From Letharia columbiana (lineage: Eukaryota > Ascomycota > Lecanoromycetes > Lecanorales > Parmeliaceae), in assembly GCF_014066305.1 (NCBI RefSeq), contig NW_023501043.1, forward strand, positions 992,001 to 1,056,000: 64,000 nt of DNA, given 5' to 3'. Below are positions 11,167-22,550 of this stretch, piece after piece. Below the pieces are notes generated by a model. That model ran no database searches, was not told the origin of the DNA, and saw only the letters and a program-made list of their open reading frames with translations. Within the stretch, counting starts at the first letter, position 1. The number at the start of each line of letters is the position of its first letter. The position numbers and the translations under genes were made by a program.

Positions 11167-11940
11167 TTGTCGAAGTTTCTCCAACACCTTTCCTATGTGC
11201 TGAACATGCTCGTCTTCGGTGTTACTGTAGATGTTTCCATCTCCAACAGTGTATGCTCGTCGAGTCCCGTTTCTCTTTCCCGGCCTTCTCATCCACTCGT
11301 TGCTCCCAGAATTGCTGGACTGCAGGGCATAACCGTCTCGCAAGCTGCCCCTTTGTACCACATATCTCCAAGCTCCTGCACAATGCTTACGATGAAGTCA
11401 AGGCAAGGGCTGTTCCTCAGGATCTCCGCAAAGTTCTTATAGTATGGGTTCTCGGATATCGAGGACGGTTTTCTCCACTGATTCATCCACCCATATTATA
11501 TATAATCTCTCCAGGTCAACTTAGCAACACCCGACAGTGCGATGGGACCCAAAGCCGGATAGCATCCGGTTGCTCTTGCTTTCGTTGAGTTTAGCCAGAG
11601 GTCGCTTTTTTTCACATTGTGACCTTCTGTAGTTGCTTCCTTTACCCATTTGGCAATGCCTTTCTCAATCTTTTCGAGGTCGTCAACATATTGAGAAGGA
11701 AAGTCAATGGGGACATGTCGGGGGTCGATTGGCGGTAGATGAAGCATTGGGTTGCCTCGGAATTGGGTTTGATGGGTTCACTGGTGTTGAGCCAGTGGGA
11801 GTACGGAGGAGGTTCGGTCTGGGGTCTGTTCCTTTTGGTGTAGTGAAGGTATCCATTTCCTTCAGGTTCTTATTCAATCTAGCCAGATTGGCCTTTGTGT
11901 AAGTGGAAGACTTTCTTTTGAATGATCTTCGGAGTAGCAA
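11167..11940 (-). CDS. Gag-like frames of family C element
   Basis: Minus-strand frames lie directly downstream of the 5' LTR. The frame 11940-11704 is basic and proline-rich. In another phase, 11747-11496 and 11486-11289 share one frame interrupted by a single TAA (11496-11498), and encode a segment with D-D-L-E-K-I-E-K-G-I and G-D-M-W-Y-K-G. No zinc knuckle or protease motif was seen. The position suggests a structural (gag-like) protein, but no family was recognised. Confidence 0.35.
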
Positions 11941-12054
11941 GCTCCTTCAGCTGTGGCTACTGACTCCTTGGTGGTGCACTCCCTTCTTGGCTACACATTC
12001 AGTATGACTAGTGAGCAGGTCGCTACCGCTCCAGAAGAAAGATAGATAGTATTA

Positions 12055-12237
12055 TGTCAGGGAATGAACCGTGTATCGAATAATGATATTAGTGGTGTCA
12101 TATGAATGGAATATTAACTATGAAGGTTGCTAAGTAACATGTGTGCCGAAGTCATCAGAGTGCCAAGCCGCCAAGGAGCTAGCCCGAATGGAGCCTAGCG
12201 CAAGTCTGGAGAAGGAATGCCGGTTGAAACCATGACA
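12055..12237 (-). repeat. LTR of family C element (5' side)
   Basis: 183 bases, near-identical to 9379-9561. Followed by TATAG at 12238-12242. Confidence 0.88.
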
Positions 12238-12868
12238 TATAGATAGCTACTACTACCATAGCTACCACTATTACTTATTTAAATAGCTTACTATTATAGT
12301 CTATTATAATGGCTAATACTACGATATTATAATCGTCGTCTATAAATCTAATATAGTAGATATCTCTACTCTAGACTTAAATGTGGCCTACTTAAGTCCA
12401 GTTAAGAAAGAGGCTACTGCACCTCTCACATTAAGCCTACTACTACTATTAAACCTCGCTCTATTACAGTAATAACAGTGAGGTAGAAGAGATAAAAGAG
12501 GTAAGAAAATAGTAGAAGAAGAGGTAGAAGAAGAAGAGGTAGAAGAAGAAGAGGTAGAAGAAGAAGAGGTAGAAGAAGAAGAGGTAGTAACGGTTTTTTC
12601 AAGACATGATAGGTCGATAAGGCCTAAAAAATGGTGATTTGGATTCTCCGATATAGAAGTCTTGATAGTAATGAAAGATCAATACTATTGTGCTAGTTCG
12701 CTATACAAATTTGGTGAAAGGTAGACATTTTGATATTACGTCGGAATTATCGGATTTAAGATGACGTAAAGAGGGTAGATACGATTATCGAAGGATTTCA
12801 CCCTCGAGCTAATCTAAGCCCGTGCAAATAGCCAGAGTTTAATATGCGACCACACTTTATTAATAAGA

Positions 12869-13369
12869 GCCCCTTCGGTAACCACATATTTTCAAAATAT
12901 GCCAACATATTTTCAACTTTGGTTTTCAAACAGGGGTAAGATATCATGCTAAGAGTACACCCCGTAATCACTCGTAACACTTTCCTCGAGGATCTCTTCA
13001 GGGACCGTTAAACCCCATAATATGACAGTAACATCACCACCGATTAATACTATTCGAAAGAGTATAATTAATAGAAATAAGTCTTCTTATTCACTTAGAC
13101 GAAAAGCGCAAAATTTAAATCGCTATTATATTAAGATTTCTAATTTTTAAAGATTTTCTATCCAGATATCGCCTTTTCCAGACTTAAATTATGGGTTGAC
13201 CCATAATTTGGATATTTTCAAATATTTGGCCCTTAGGGCTGAAATCTCAATTGTCAAATTTTGGTCTTGGCGCCAAGCTTGCATAATATTTCCATGCACG
13301 TATTGAATGGTAATTGACTAACGAAAAGTCAAATGTCATATTTTGAAAATATGTGGTTACCGAAGGGGC
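12869..13369. mobile_element. 0.5-kb MITE with perfect 33-base inverted ends
   Basis: Bases 12869-12901 (gccccttcggtaaccacata and on) are the exact reverse complement of 13337-13369. The 501-base element has no meaningful frame. Part of the interior is AT-shifted while other parts are normal. A perfect short palindrome (aaattatgggt, tg, acccataattt) lies at about 13183-13206. It lies next to the TIR element and upstream of the gene at 13605. Confidence 0.82.
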
Positions 13370-13604
13370 CCTAAATGTCTGGATCGAAGGTCATCACACC
13401 ATCTTTCAAGCTTGGCTGCAAACACCCCGCACTTGAGTCAGAGGATGTTGCCCGTTTCAGGATCGCTCTCTAGTGCAGAAGACGATTGGCTGAGATGTTA
13501 CCCGTGCGCTGATCGCTTTGTCAGCAGCTTTATTTTCCTCTGCTCCACCGATTCTCATTTTCACGTCTCTGAGTACGACGGCGTCCTCTTCTTCCTCCTC
13601 CACC

Positions 13605-16019
13605 ATGAAGGTTCTGGCAAAAGATCTGTGCAAGCCGGAAGTCGTTGCGGCGATCGCGAGAATCAGGTGAGAAAGATGGGTTTTCTCACCACTGGATAGT
13701 CGTACTGATGTTCTTTTTCTTCTTAGGTTCTTTGAAATAGAGGATAGGCCGAACGTGACTACAGAGATGTGGGAGAAATTCCTGTAAGGAGTGTGATTTG
13801 GGAGACCTGAATCTTTCAAACCCGAGATCGTGAAACTAACACTCCATTCTACTTTTAGAGACATGACCCGTAATGTGTATCACACCCAGCCTGTGGATCC
13901 AGAAGATCTTGAAGCGAAACTTCGGTGAGAAGATTTCAAACTCCTAGTCTCGATCAGTCTTCTCATGATGGACGATCCTACTGACGCTTCGAGAAAATCC
14001 AGAAACTGCTCCCCCAGATTGAACGAACCTCCAACCCCTCCCCCTGATTGCTCCCCTAGCTTGAGCGAAACCCCAACCGAAGACGATGAGGAATTCATAG
14101 AGCGGTGTAAACTCGAAGCCAAGCAAGTCTACGATACCCTGACACAGATGGGTGGGAGACCGACTCTTCCGATCCGATGCAACCTACACTGGAAGACCGT
14201 CCTTTTCGGTGGAGAGCAATTCTACCAAGATACTGAAGAAGACGAGGAGCTGTTCTACTATGGCACTGTTAAACCACGTCGCGCTCCTCATCCCACGGAG
14301 GCTGGCGTTATTGTGTCGCACTGGGCAGCAGAAAAAAAGCGACTCGATGAAGAACTACAACGGTGGCAGGATTTTCTCGATACTCAGCAATGGAGACGTG
14401 AGCATCATCCAGAATTTGCAAGAGAGGAGGACATGGAACTACAGCGGTACCCGCACGATCCACAGCTCACAGCAAGCCTGAAAAAATTGAAGGACTGGAA
14501 AGAGTATCAGGCCTATTTTCAAAGGGGAATCGACCGGTTGAAGAGAGGAATGGAAGGGGACCGACGAGCGGTGGAGGCAATACAGCGGAAAGATCCTGAA
14601 GTGGATTGGAGCACGGGACTGGGAAAATTCCGTGGGTTGAGCCACGAAGGCTGGCTGGATAGTATAGAAAGACGGCGGGAAAAGCTCGCAGCGGAGGAAA
14701 AACGGTTGGAATGGGTCAAGAAGCAGCTTCCAGCGGTTCTTTCGGAATGCGCTGTGTCACTGATGGAATTGCCGGAATCTCGTCGTCAGATGGAGGAGAG
14801 GAGCGAGATGGAAGCGAAACAAGTCTATACTACTTTGGTGGATACAGGTGGGAGACCAAGCCGTCCGGTCCGGCCTATGCCTGACATCCATGATGCCGAA
14901 CGTACGGATGAACATATTCACGCCCTTTGCCACTGGAAAGGTGAATATAGCCAGTTCGAGGAAGAATTGAGGGAATGGAAGAAATTTCTGGACTATCGGC
15001 AGAAGAAAGAAGCGGATGGGAAAACGGAGGTGCAGCTGAAACAACAACAATGTGCAGAGGGCCCGACCCAAGTGGACCTTTGGAGGCAATATCGGTCCTA
15101 TCAACAAATGGAGGTCGAAAACACTAAGCAGTGGGTGGAATTCTGGCAGCGGCAAGTGAAACACTTCCAGCAAGAAGAGGATAACTGCGCACTACAAGGG
15201 TGGGCAAGTACAGCCGAGCGACACCATTTCGAGGCTGAAGACGCCCGATCTTATGTCGAAGAAGCGCGAAAGCAAGTCGGACCTCCAGAGTCGCGGTTGA
15301 AATGGGTAGAACAACAGCTTTCAGCCCTTCTCGCCGAATGCGCCGTCTCGACAATAGAAGTATCTACATCAAATCCTCTCGAGGATCAAGCCATGCCACC
15401 GAAAAGAGCATCGAAGTCAAGTCAAACCACGCTCAAGGATCTCAGATCCAACCGATCTAGCAGATCGACCCTGCGAGGTAATCAAAAACCGGACAAAAAC
15501 AAAAAGTGTGCTTCAGCAAATTCTGTGCTTGGTCCAATCCATTCATCAAAAGTATCAAAAGCCGCCGGAAGGAAGACACCCCGCCCCCGACGACCGTCAA
15601 AGATCCCCGCAGAGCGTGACGATGTCCAAAACCAAGGCCTTAACATAACCATATCACCACCTCCGCCTGCCAATGTTGCTCCGCGCAGAAGCCGCCGGTT
15701 ATCTACCAACCAAAAGAGGTTCGGTGCATTGGAAGCGGATTTAGCTGCCGATCTGGGGAGGAATGCACAACCCCAACCTACCGAGGTCATGCTGCGCAGA
15801 AGCGATCGGATATCGAAACAGAAAGAGAGGATGAGCACATCAACTTCTAGTGCGGCGTTGAGCTCAGTCGTGATCTTGCAAACAGCTCCGTTCCCACGGT
15901 CCAAACCTAAAGGTCGCGTTGCAGGCACTAAACCAGACAGGAAATGGGGGAAACCGCGTGGAATATCGAAGACGCAAGGAAGGGATCTTTCACAGAAGAG
16001 GACTAAGATCCATACTTAA
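13605..16019 (+). CDS. Hypothetical coiled-coil protein with internal duplication
   Basis: Model: exons 13605-13666, 13727-13783, 13859-13924 and 14003-16019, giving 733 residues. Introns have GTGAGA, GTAAGG and GTGAGA donors and actaac, cttttag and ctactgac signals, and the frame closes exactly. The start ATG has a CACC context. The body is highly charged and alpha-helical. A block beginning E-A-K-Q-V-Y-D-T-L with G-G-R-P is repeated at residue spacing of about 230 (E-A-K-Q-V-Y-T-T-L with G-G-R-P), each ending L-x-W-V-x-x-Q-L with A-E/S-E-C-A-V-S. The last 180 residues are basic and disordered with R-R-S-R-R-L-S and R-R-S-D-R-I-S. No enzyme motif was seen. Fungal genomes contain many such uncharacterised coiled-coil proteins. 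The basic tail could bind nucleic acid, but that is conjecture. Confidence 0.7.
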
Positions 16020-16674
16020 GGATGAGGTCATTTCGAGACGATTTTGGTCTTCGATAAGCAGGGAGATATAGTGTCACGTCATACTATCATCTAGTGTCCT
16101 GGTTCAATCCCCGTTCCGAGCAAGCAGACAGATGTTAGATCCTCCTATATATTGGGTTGGAGAATTTGGCACTACTGGCGCCTCGAGAGGACCAAGATGA
16201 ATGCGGAAATCGAAAAGAGAATTCGAATACGCAGACAGGCCTTTAATGGAGTAAAGCTTCATGTGTCCAACAAAGGTACTAGACGTAGGTAGAGCCTCTG
16301 CCAGTGAACCTGAGGGCCACTCAGAAAAGGCAACACCTTTGCCAGAACTATATAACTGTCAATTCTACTCATCGCTTTTAGACCTCGAAGGATAGCTCCG
16401 CCTTGAAGGAGCTAGCGAGCAAGGATTCGCACAAAGTTTGGCCTCGGGTAGACGTACCTATTGGAGAAGATTCTTCTGATAAACTTCAGAATCATTCCAT
16501 TATGTCCGTCAGAACCGTACACCACTGGCTGTGGAGTGTTCGCTTCAAGGATCAATTTCATGGAATGAAAAGATGTAGCGAATGGCAGTAGTGTCTCAAA
16601 TTTACTAGATAATCTTGATGCCTACAATTTCAAGAACATATAGACTCCTTCTACGAACAAAAAATGATAAACGA
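16020..16674. other. Intergenic region, no feature recognised
   Basis: Lies between the 3' ends of two convergent genes. A short frame at 16403-16591 lacks any domain. Nothing else is supported. Confidence 0.5.
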
Positions 16675-18546
16675 TCACCGACCCTTATCTGCACGTGCCG
16701 GTCTTCCCCGTTTGCCTCCCCGCTGCGCCTGGTGTTTCGCCTCAAACTCCCGCAGCAGTTCCTGTGCGTTTCCTAACTCGCGTTCGAGCAGCCATGTCTC
16801 CTTCCAGCACACCTTGTATTCATAGCCCTTTCCCCTTCGTCTCTTGCCAACGATCCTTACGATCTCCCACTCCTCTTCATCCAATGCTGAACCTCCTTGG
16901 TCCTGATGGCGCTCAGCAAGTGGTGGGGGGACGGTGATGGCGTGAGGGGGATGAACGGTCACTGCTGCTCTGCGATTACCTCCACAGATAGCCTGCTCAA
17001 TTCGATCATGTGATAGTACGATACTGGGAGAGTTGGGGCGATCGAAGGGCGAGGTAGTAGGTTCGGTAGTAGGTCCAGAGGTACTAAGACTCCAGCAACC
17101 GTGTGTCTTTGGCTGTTCCTTCGGATGGGAGCTTTGGAGGTGTATGGTATCAATCTCAGACTCCACGCTCGTGGCCCTGGTAGAAGCGTCAGTTTCGCCA
17201 GTCTTTTCGTCGTTATCCTCCACCACGAGAGGGTCATCTGAAATACGTTAGAAAAAATCCCGGGTACTGATTAGAAATGCACTGTGGGGCACACCTTAAC
17301 TGTCACCAAATTCACTGGATCGACTTAAGCTTGTTGTTTTCTTGTATTGCGGGAATTTTCGCGAAAAGGGAGGCCGTCTGAAAACAGGCTTAGGTTGCGA
17401 TCGGATCCGTGCGAAATCAAGGTCGCTTAAGTTATTATTGATATCATCTGTTTTATCGATCATGATCGCGTCTTTCTAGAGTCATTAAACGCACCCGTAG
17501 GGACTGGTATCTGCGCACTGACCTGCACGCGGGGCCTTCTTCAACCCGTTGAACACCTCCGCCGTCGTTCAAACCCGCACTGTCTGCTGTGCGCTTGGAG
17601 GAACCTTGAATATCGGTGGCGTCCATGGCTGTCACAGGCTCAACGTCCGTAGCGCTCCACATCCATGAAGAGCCAGCGGGATCTACCGCTGATCCTACGG
17701 CGTCTTCTTGGAGTGGAGACCGCCACAGTGATGAATCAGGATTTGGCGACGCAATAGGCGATCGGAGAGAGTATGGGATGATGTTGTCTGTACTGTAGCT
17801 CGCTCCTTTGTCCCCTTTCTCTTCCCCCCCACAGGAGTGACAAGGCTCGATATTTTTGAAGCTGATTCCTGTAATGTATGTCGACGAGGAGAGGGTAGTA
17901 GGGAGTGGAGGAGGAGGACCAGAGACGGGATCTTCTGTCTTCTCGCGGAGGATGGAACATCTAGATAGGCGCTATCTATTAGTACTAAGATCTGCTAGCG
18001 GGGGTTTGAGGGTCGTACCCAGCTTCTGAGCCTGCTACAGAAGTCCGTGGAGTGTTGAGGGAGCAGTGTCGCCCGCCTTGCTCAGAAGTCGAGCCGTCGC
18101 TTCTAGAGTGGACGCTGCTGCTGCTGTCGGTATTCGCACCCTTGTCTTCACCTAGTCTTAAGCCCGATTGTTGCGACTCTTGTGCTGCTCCGGCACCGAG
18201 CACCAGTTCCTCGAAGGATGGGAAGTTTTCGTCTTCCTCTCCACCGCCTCTACTGCGGCTGCTACTGAGATCGAGTCCGTTTGAGGGAGCTGGAGCTGTT
18301 ATTCAAGGCCTACAAGAAGCGAAGACGGCGAATATTACCTCCGGCATATAATTCAGTGCCTTTGAGATCCAGTGTATGCTTGTAGGATAATAGATCGAGA
18401 GGATCCTTCGACGACGAGCCAGTCGAATCAAGGACTTCGATCAGATCGTAGTCGTTGAGGGGTCCACCCCATCCGCCGTTGGATCTAGGAACCGTAGGAG
18501 TATATCCCTCTCCGCAGATGACGGGAACATCACCAACCGACGCCAT
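16675..18546 (-). CDS. Chromodomain-like protein, multi-exon
   Basis: The last exon (17237-16675) follows a TTTCAG acceptor. Near its end it encodes a chromodomain-like segment: E-E-E-W-E-I-V-R-I-V-G-K-R-R, then Y-E-Y-K-V-C-W, W-L-L-E-R-E and L-L-R-E-F-E. The order, with a small hydrophobic strand, Y-x-V-x-W and a C-terminal helix, fits the fold, though one aromatic-cage position is unclear. The first exon starts at ATG 18546 (M-A-S-V-G-D-V) and splices through a 49-base intron (18290-18338) into a Ser/Gly-rich acidic segment. The coding frame then continues at about 17870-17540 with a Cys-His-containing stretch (E-P-C-H-S-C-G-G). The introns between 17985 and 17237 are not fixed. Chromodomains read methylated histone tails, so a chromatin role is inferred. 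Confidence 0.55.
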
Positions 18547-20034
18547 CGATGGTCTTTTGCCAGCCAAATCGGCTTTGCTGGGGTTGGTAGAAATGGATGG
18601 AATCCAAATCGATCAATGTCATTGTGTCTCAAATGCAGATAAAGGAGCTGTGTGTGGAGTCTGAAGTTGGAAATCCGAGACGCTCAGAGTGGGGCGAGAT
18701 GAGGAATATATGCGCTTCTGAGTCGTGCCTACAGCGGCGGTACCGTGCCTGCACTCTCTCGAACCAATGAACTACCGAAAACATCCCCTCAGTACCGTCT
18801 CCCCCATTCTCGCACTTGCTGCCTGCTCCTCTCCAACAGCCTCAATCGCCGATCTCTGGCCATCACAGCTTGGTCACCATTCATCTGCCTCACACCCTGC
18901 GGCACGCGCTGGCGCAGTCTCTCGACCATTGTTGCCTCGTAATCAATCCACACCCCATTCCGGCCAAGTCTTCACTGCGCCCCTCGGAGATATCCAACTA
19001 TCGAGCCACGTCAGCTGCAGTTGCCTAGGCCTTACGCGCTGGGACTTCTGCAACAGATCAGAGGCCTTACATCCTCCTCGATCCACAGAGAAAAGCGAGA
19101 TCACCGTCTCAAGGCCACGTCACCAGAACGAGGTGAATGCGGGAACTTGGTCGGCGCAGTCAGGCAGACACGGAAAGAGCACTGTCGATCAAGGCAAGCA
19201 GATTCCATTCCTTGGGTTTGGCTCACAGCCGCTGCTCGGCTTAATGCTCAGCCCCCCCTGATGCTGTGTCACCCAATCATGGCCGAGGGGCGATCCCTGT
19301 CCACGCAGCCAGGCAGACGTGTGGGGAGGCATTTCTTTCATTGGTCATGTGGTAGCCATCTTCAGGTCAGATAGTTGCTTCGCCCTGGAATGCTCGCCGC
19401 AAGCTGAAATTTCCCACCAATGTCGTCGCAGAGTCGCAGATCAGCTGAGCGGTGGTGAAACAGTGGCTGGCACGGGAAGGCCGAGGCAGAAAGGTTCAGA
19501 CCGGCAGATCCGAATGATGAGGCGCTCCAGCATGGTCGAAAAAGGAATCATCTCCGTGCGTTGGGAGCGGAGCTGAGCTGCAGCGCGGGCGACAAGATAC
19601 GAGGTAGCGAATGAGAGGGTTCGCCTTTATCGCTAGCTCCAGCCGTAGGCGAAAGTGGGTAGGCCAAGAGACGGCAAGGATGAGAGGTACAGCAAAGTGA
19701 TCCCGAAAGGAAAGGCTATTCAGCAAAATGCCTTATGCAAGGGTCAAAGCACAAAGATCGGCGATGGTCGGCGATGGTCGGCAGAAGCCAGTTAGGCAGC
19801 AGGGGGTGGGCGACGTTGCGCAGACCCTTGCAATACGAGAAGGAGCGAGGAGACGGCAGGGAGAATGGGAGAGAAAGTGGGAAAACAGCGAGGGGTGCAG
19901 GTCTTTATACCTTGGAGAAAGCGGCGGGTGGGGCGATGCCGAGCGCCTTGCCCGAAGAGGCCGCGCTAAACCCGATAGGGCCGCGCTTGGCCTGGAAGCA
20001 GGAAAGGGCGGACATTTCACCGCGACGTAGATTA
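18547..20034. other. GC-normal region without a recognised gene
   Basis: Open frames occur on both strands (for example plus 18725-19261 and overlapping frames at 19728-20030), but they lack domains, and several overlap in different phases. Direct short repeats such as tcggcgatggtcggcgatgg lie near 19756. The region ends abruptly at 20035 in an AT-rich tract. It may be promoter and non-coding sequence of the chromodomain-like gene. Confidence 0.4.
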
Positions 20035-21860
20035 TTTAAAAGACAAATTATACTTAAATTCTTAATAGAAATATTTGTAATATTATTAATAGAAGATAGC
20101 GATTATAATATTATAATATTAGTTATAAAGATAAATTATTACTATTACTTATTTAAATAAGTAATAGTAATAGCTATAATAATTATATTTATATTAAGAA
20201 ATTATTATAATTTAAATTATATATATATATAATATAAAAGTTATTAATTAATCTATATAATCTATAAATAGATATATACGATATTAAGTCTACGCTAGTA
20301 GCCCTATAAGTATTTCTAAGATATCTTATAATAATTTAAAGTTAATATTAAGATAGTCTATTATTATTTATTAAGTATATAAGATTAACTTATTATTAAT
20401 AAGAAGAAATCTACTTATTAAGTATATTATTTATTAACCTACTACTTCGTTTAATACTCTTATTAAATATATTATTAAGAAATAATTCTAAGTAAAATTA
20501 TATATATAAATAATATATATATAATATAATAATAATAATAAACTATATAGATCTATAGTAGAAGAAGTCTTTATAGTATTATAGTACCAAGGCACTAAGC
20601 CTAATCGAGACCCCTAGTAAAGGAATTCGTAAATATACTAAGTAAATATTATAAATAAGTATAAGTACTATAATAATTAAGTTTTAATAGCGAAAAAAAA
20701 GTAAAAAGAGATTAAATCTATTCGAATAATCTATTTATTACTAATTAAAGAATTTATAATTTTTTTTAATAGATATTCTAATATAATATACGAGTTTAAA
20801 TCTATAAATTAAATTTATAATCTATTTTTTTAATTAGAACTATCGAGTAAATTTAATAAGTAAACTTTAATAAGCGATATTTGAAATTCTCTATCTTTAA
20901 ATAATTATAAGATTAAATTTTTAGATTTTTAAATTATTAAAATATGCGAATTACGCTCTATAATTTTAAAAAAAAAAATCGAAAGACTTTAATAGATAAT
21001 AGAAAAGCTATTCTAAAATCAAATAATATACTTATTTTTTCGATTCGGGCTCTCGACTATCGAGCGAACTTTAATAAGTAATATTTAAACTTCTTAGCGT
21101 TTAAAAGTTTTAAGATTAAACTTTAAAAATCTAAAATTATTAAAACGCGTAATTTATACTTTATAATTTAAAAAAATTATTAAGTTTTAATAGAAAGTAG
21201 TAAAGTTATTAAAGAATTAAAAGTAGAGTAAGAGATTATAATAGTTATAAACGCTAATTTATTTATTCGCGATATCTAACTAAAGAGCGTAGTAACTCTA
21301 AATTTATAATTAGCTATATATATTAATTTAAGATTTTCTAACTTAGCTCTATCTTATTCTATTATACGAGTTTAAACTTATAAATTAAATTTATAATCTA
21401 GTAATCTAGTCGTATAGTTAAGAAGTTTACTATTTTAATAGTCTAGTCTAGATAGATTAGCGCTATAGATTATAGATATAATCTAGTATTGAATTAAGAA
21501 GAAACGAGATAGTTTAATTATTAGATACTTCCGCGCCGAACTATTAAGATAATAGACTTCTCGATTATATAAGTATTTTTTTAATTAGAATTATTTACCT
21601 TTAAATAATTATAAGATTAAATTCTTATTTATTAAAATACGTAATTTACGCGCTATAATTTAAAGAAAAATAAAAAAGTTATTTTAAATTTAAATAATAT
21701 ATATATATATTTTTTATTTAGAGCTATTGAGTAAATTTAATAAGCGATACTTAAAATTCTATATCTTTAAAAAATATAAGATTAAATTTTCAAATTTTTT
21801 ATTATTAAAAAGTGTAAAATGCGATCTATAATCTAAAATAAAAATTATTAAATTCAAATA
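20035..21860. repeat. AT-rich, RIP-like tract with LTR relics
   Basis: Heavily AT-shifted and without genes. Readable relics include a family A LTR at about 20474-20634 (keeps ccaaggcactaagcc), part of a family B LTR at about 20265-20340 (keeps tctacgctagtagccctata), and inverted copies of the dispersed repeat at about 20760-21380. Confidence 0.7.
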
Positions 21861-22165
21861 ATCAATATATATAATAGAATAAGGTAGGGCTGAGCTTGAA
21901 AACCTTGAATTTGTATGTGCAGCCAATCATCAATTCGGGTTCGCTACGCTCTTTGGTTAGACCGGCTGAGTCAGCCCGGTAGCCCTCCCGCGCCTCCCTC
22001 ATCAAAAATTTGTGTGTAGAAGTTTTACACTCTGAAATAAGCAGCTCCCTACGGATGCTATTTCTTCATAATTTCGTAAATTATAGAGCTCAGTTTGCGC
22101 TTTCTAACGCTGTAAAAATTATGAAGTTTGGCCTACTATTGGTGAATTAAATGAACATTCAAATA
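21860..22165 (+). repeat. Best preserved copy of the dispersed repeat
   Basis: Contains gaataaggtagggctgagct, then tgcagccaatcatcaattcg and ccctcccgcgcctccctcat. The same blocks recur, with C-to-T and G-to-A changes, at 7350-8089, 24125-24260, 25745-25990, 27090-27440, 27760-28130, 58600-58800 and 59225-59590. It has no coding capacity. It is useful as a near-ancestral reference for the family. Confidence 0.7.
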
Positions 22166-22550
22166 TGGTAGTCATGGTAGTCACACCAGACGCGTCCGGG
22201 ATCGGATAATAATCCTTCCACCTGTTTGTTATTCTTCCATTATTCTACCAATTCTACCAATTCTATCAATTCTACCAATTCCACCAATATGAACATAATC
22301 GTCTTCGGTACCCCTCGCCCAATTAGAGCCCCTTACTGACGCCCCCAGGCCACCCCTCGACAAATCCGCTACTGCTGGCAATCGAGGCCGCAAGCGAGCC
22401 TAACAGCTACCTACTACTGCTCATAAACGCGTTAGAAAGCCCTCAAAAAGAGCTCGAACGGATACGTCCTTCCCTACATACTCCTCCCAAGCCAGCGATA
22501 GGTGGGTTAAACTAACATTCAAATATTGTAGTCACACCAAACGCGTCCGG
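22166..22550. other. Unassigned insert flanked by similar short sequences
   Basis: The block ttcaaatatggtag...tcacaccagacgcgtccgg near 22158-22200 recurs as ttcaaatattgtagtcacaccaaacgcgtccgg near 22513-22550. It brackets about 310 bases with an attctaccaattctatc microsatellite. It could be a duplication or a small insertion. No gene is supported. Confidence 0.4.

Larger units (their letters stand above)
9379..12237 (-). mobile_element. Non-autonomous LTR retroelement (family C), 2.86 kb
   Basis: Two 183-base LTRs (9379-9561 and 12055-12237) both start tgtcagggaatg and end aaccatgaca. They differ by eye at one base (gtatcat versus gtgtcat). The element is flanked by a perfect five-base duplication TATAG (9374-9378 and 12238-12242), so the insertion is intact and fairly recent. 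A run of G on the minus strand next to the 9561 side is a polypurine tract candidate, which puts transcription on the minus strand. The interior has small gag-like frames, two tandem arrays and no polymerase or integrase. Confidence 0.88.
9328..12787. mobile_element. TIR element copy 1, split by an LTR retroelement
   Basis: The left part (about 9328-9378) contains attcgcgccata and catcttaaatccgataaatc. The right part (12238-12787) ends atcggatttaagatgacg...ggtagatacgatta. These are the same termini as the better preserved copy at 55843-57464. The middle carries an (agaagaagaggt)n stretch at about 12505-12590. The 2.86-kb LTR element at 9379-12237 sits inside it, flanked by TATAG on both sides. 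No transposase is encoded, so it is a non-autonomous DNA element. Confidence 0.65.

Noticed and set aside
10145..11361. Several long overlapping minus frames with C-L-P-A repeats
   Set aside because: They are translations of tandem arrays in successive frames. There is no independent coding evidence.
13925..13957. A 33-base third intron in the coiled-coil gene
   Set aside because: Too short. The 78-base alternative (13925-14002) has a ctactgac branch site and keeps frame.
16090..16125. tRNA T-loop-like text (ggttcaatccccgttcc)
   Set aside because: No matching acceptor, D or anticodon arms upstream.
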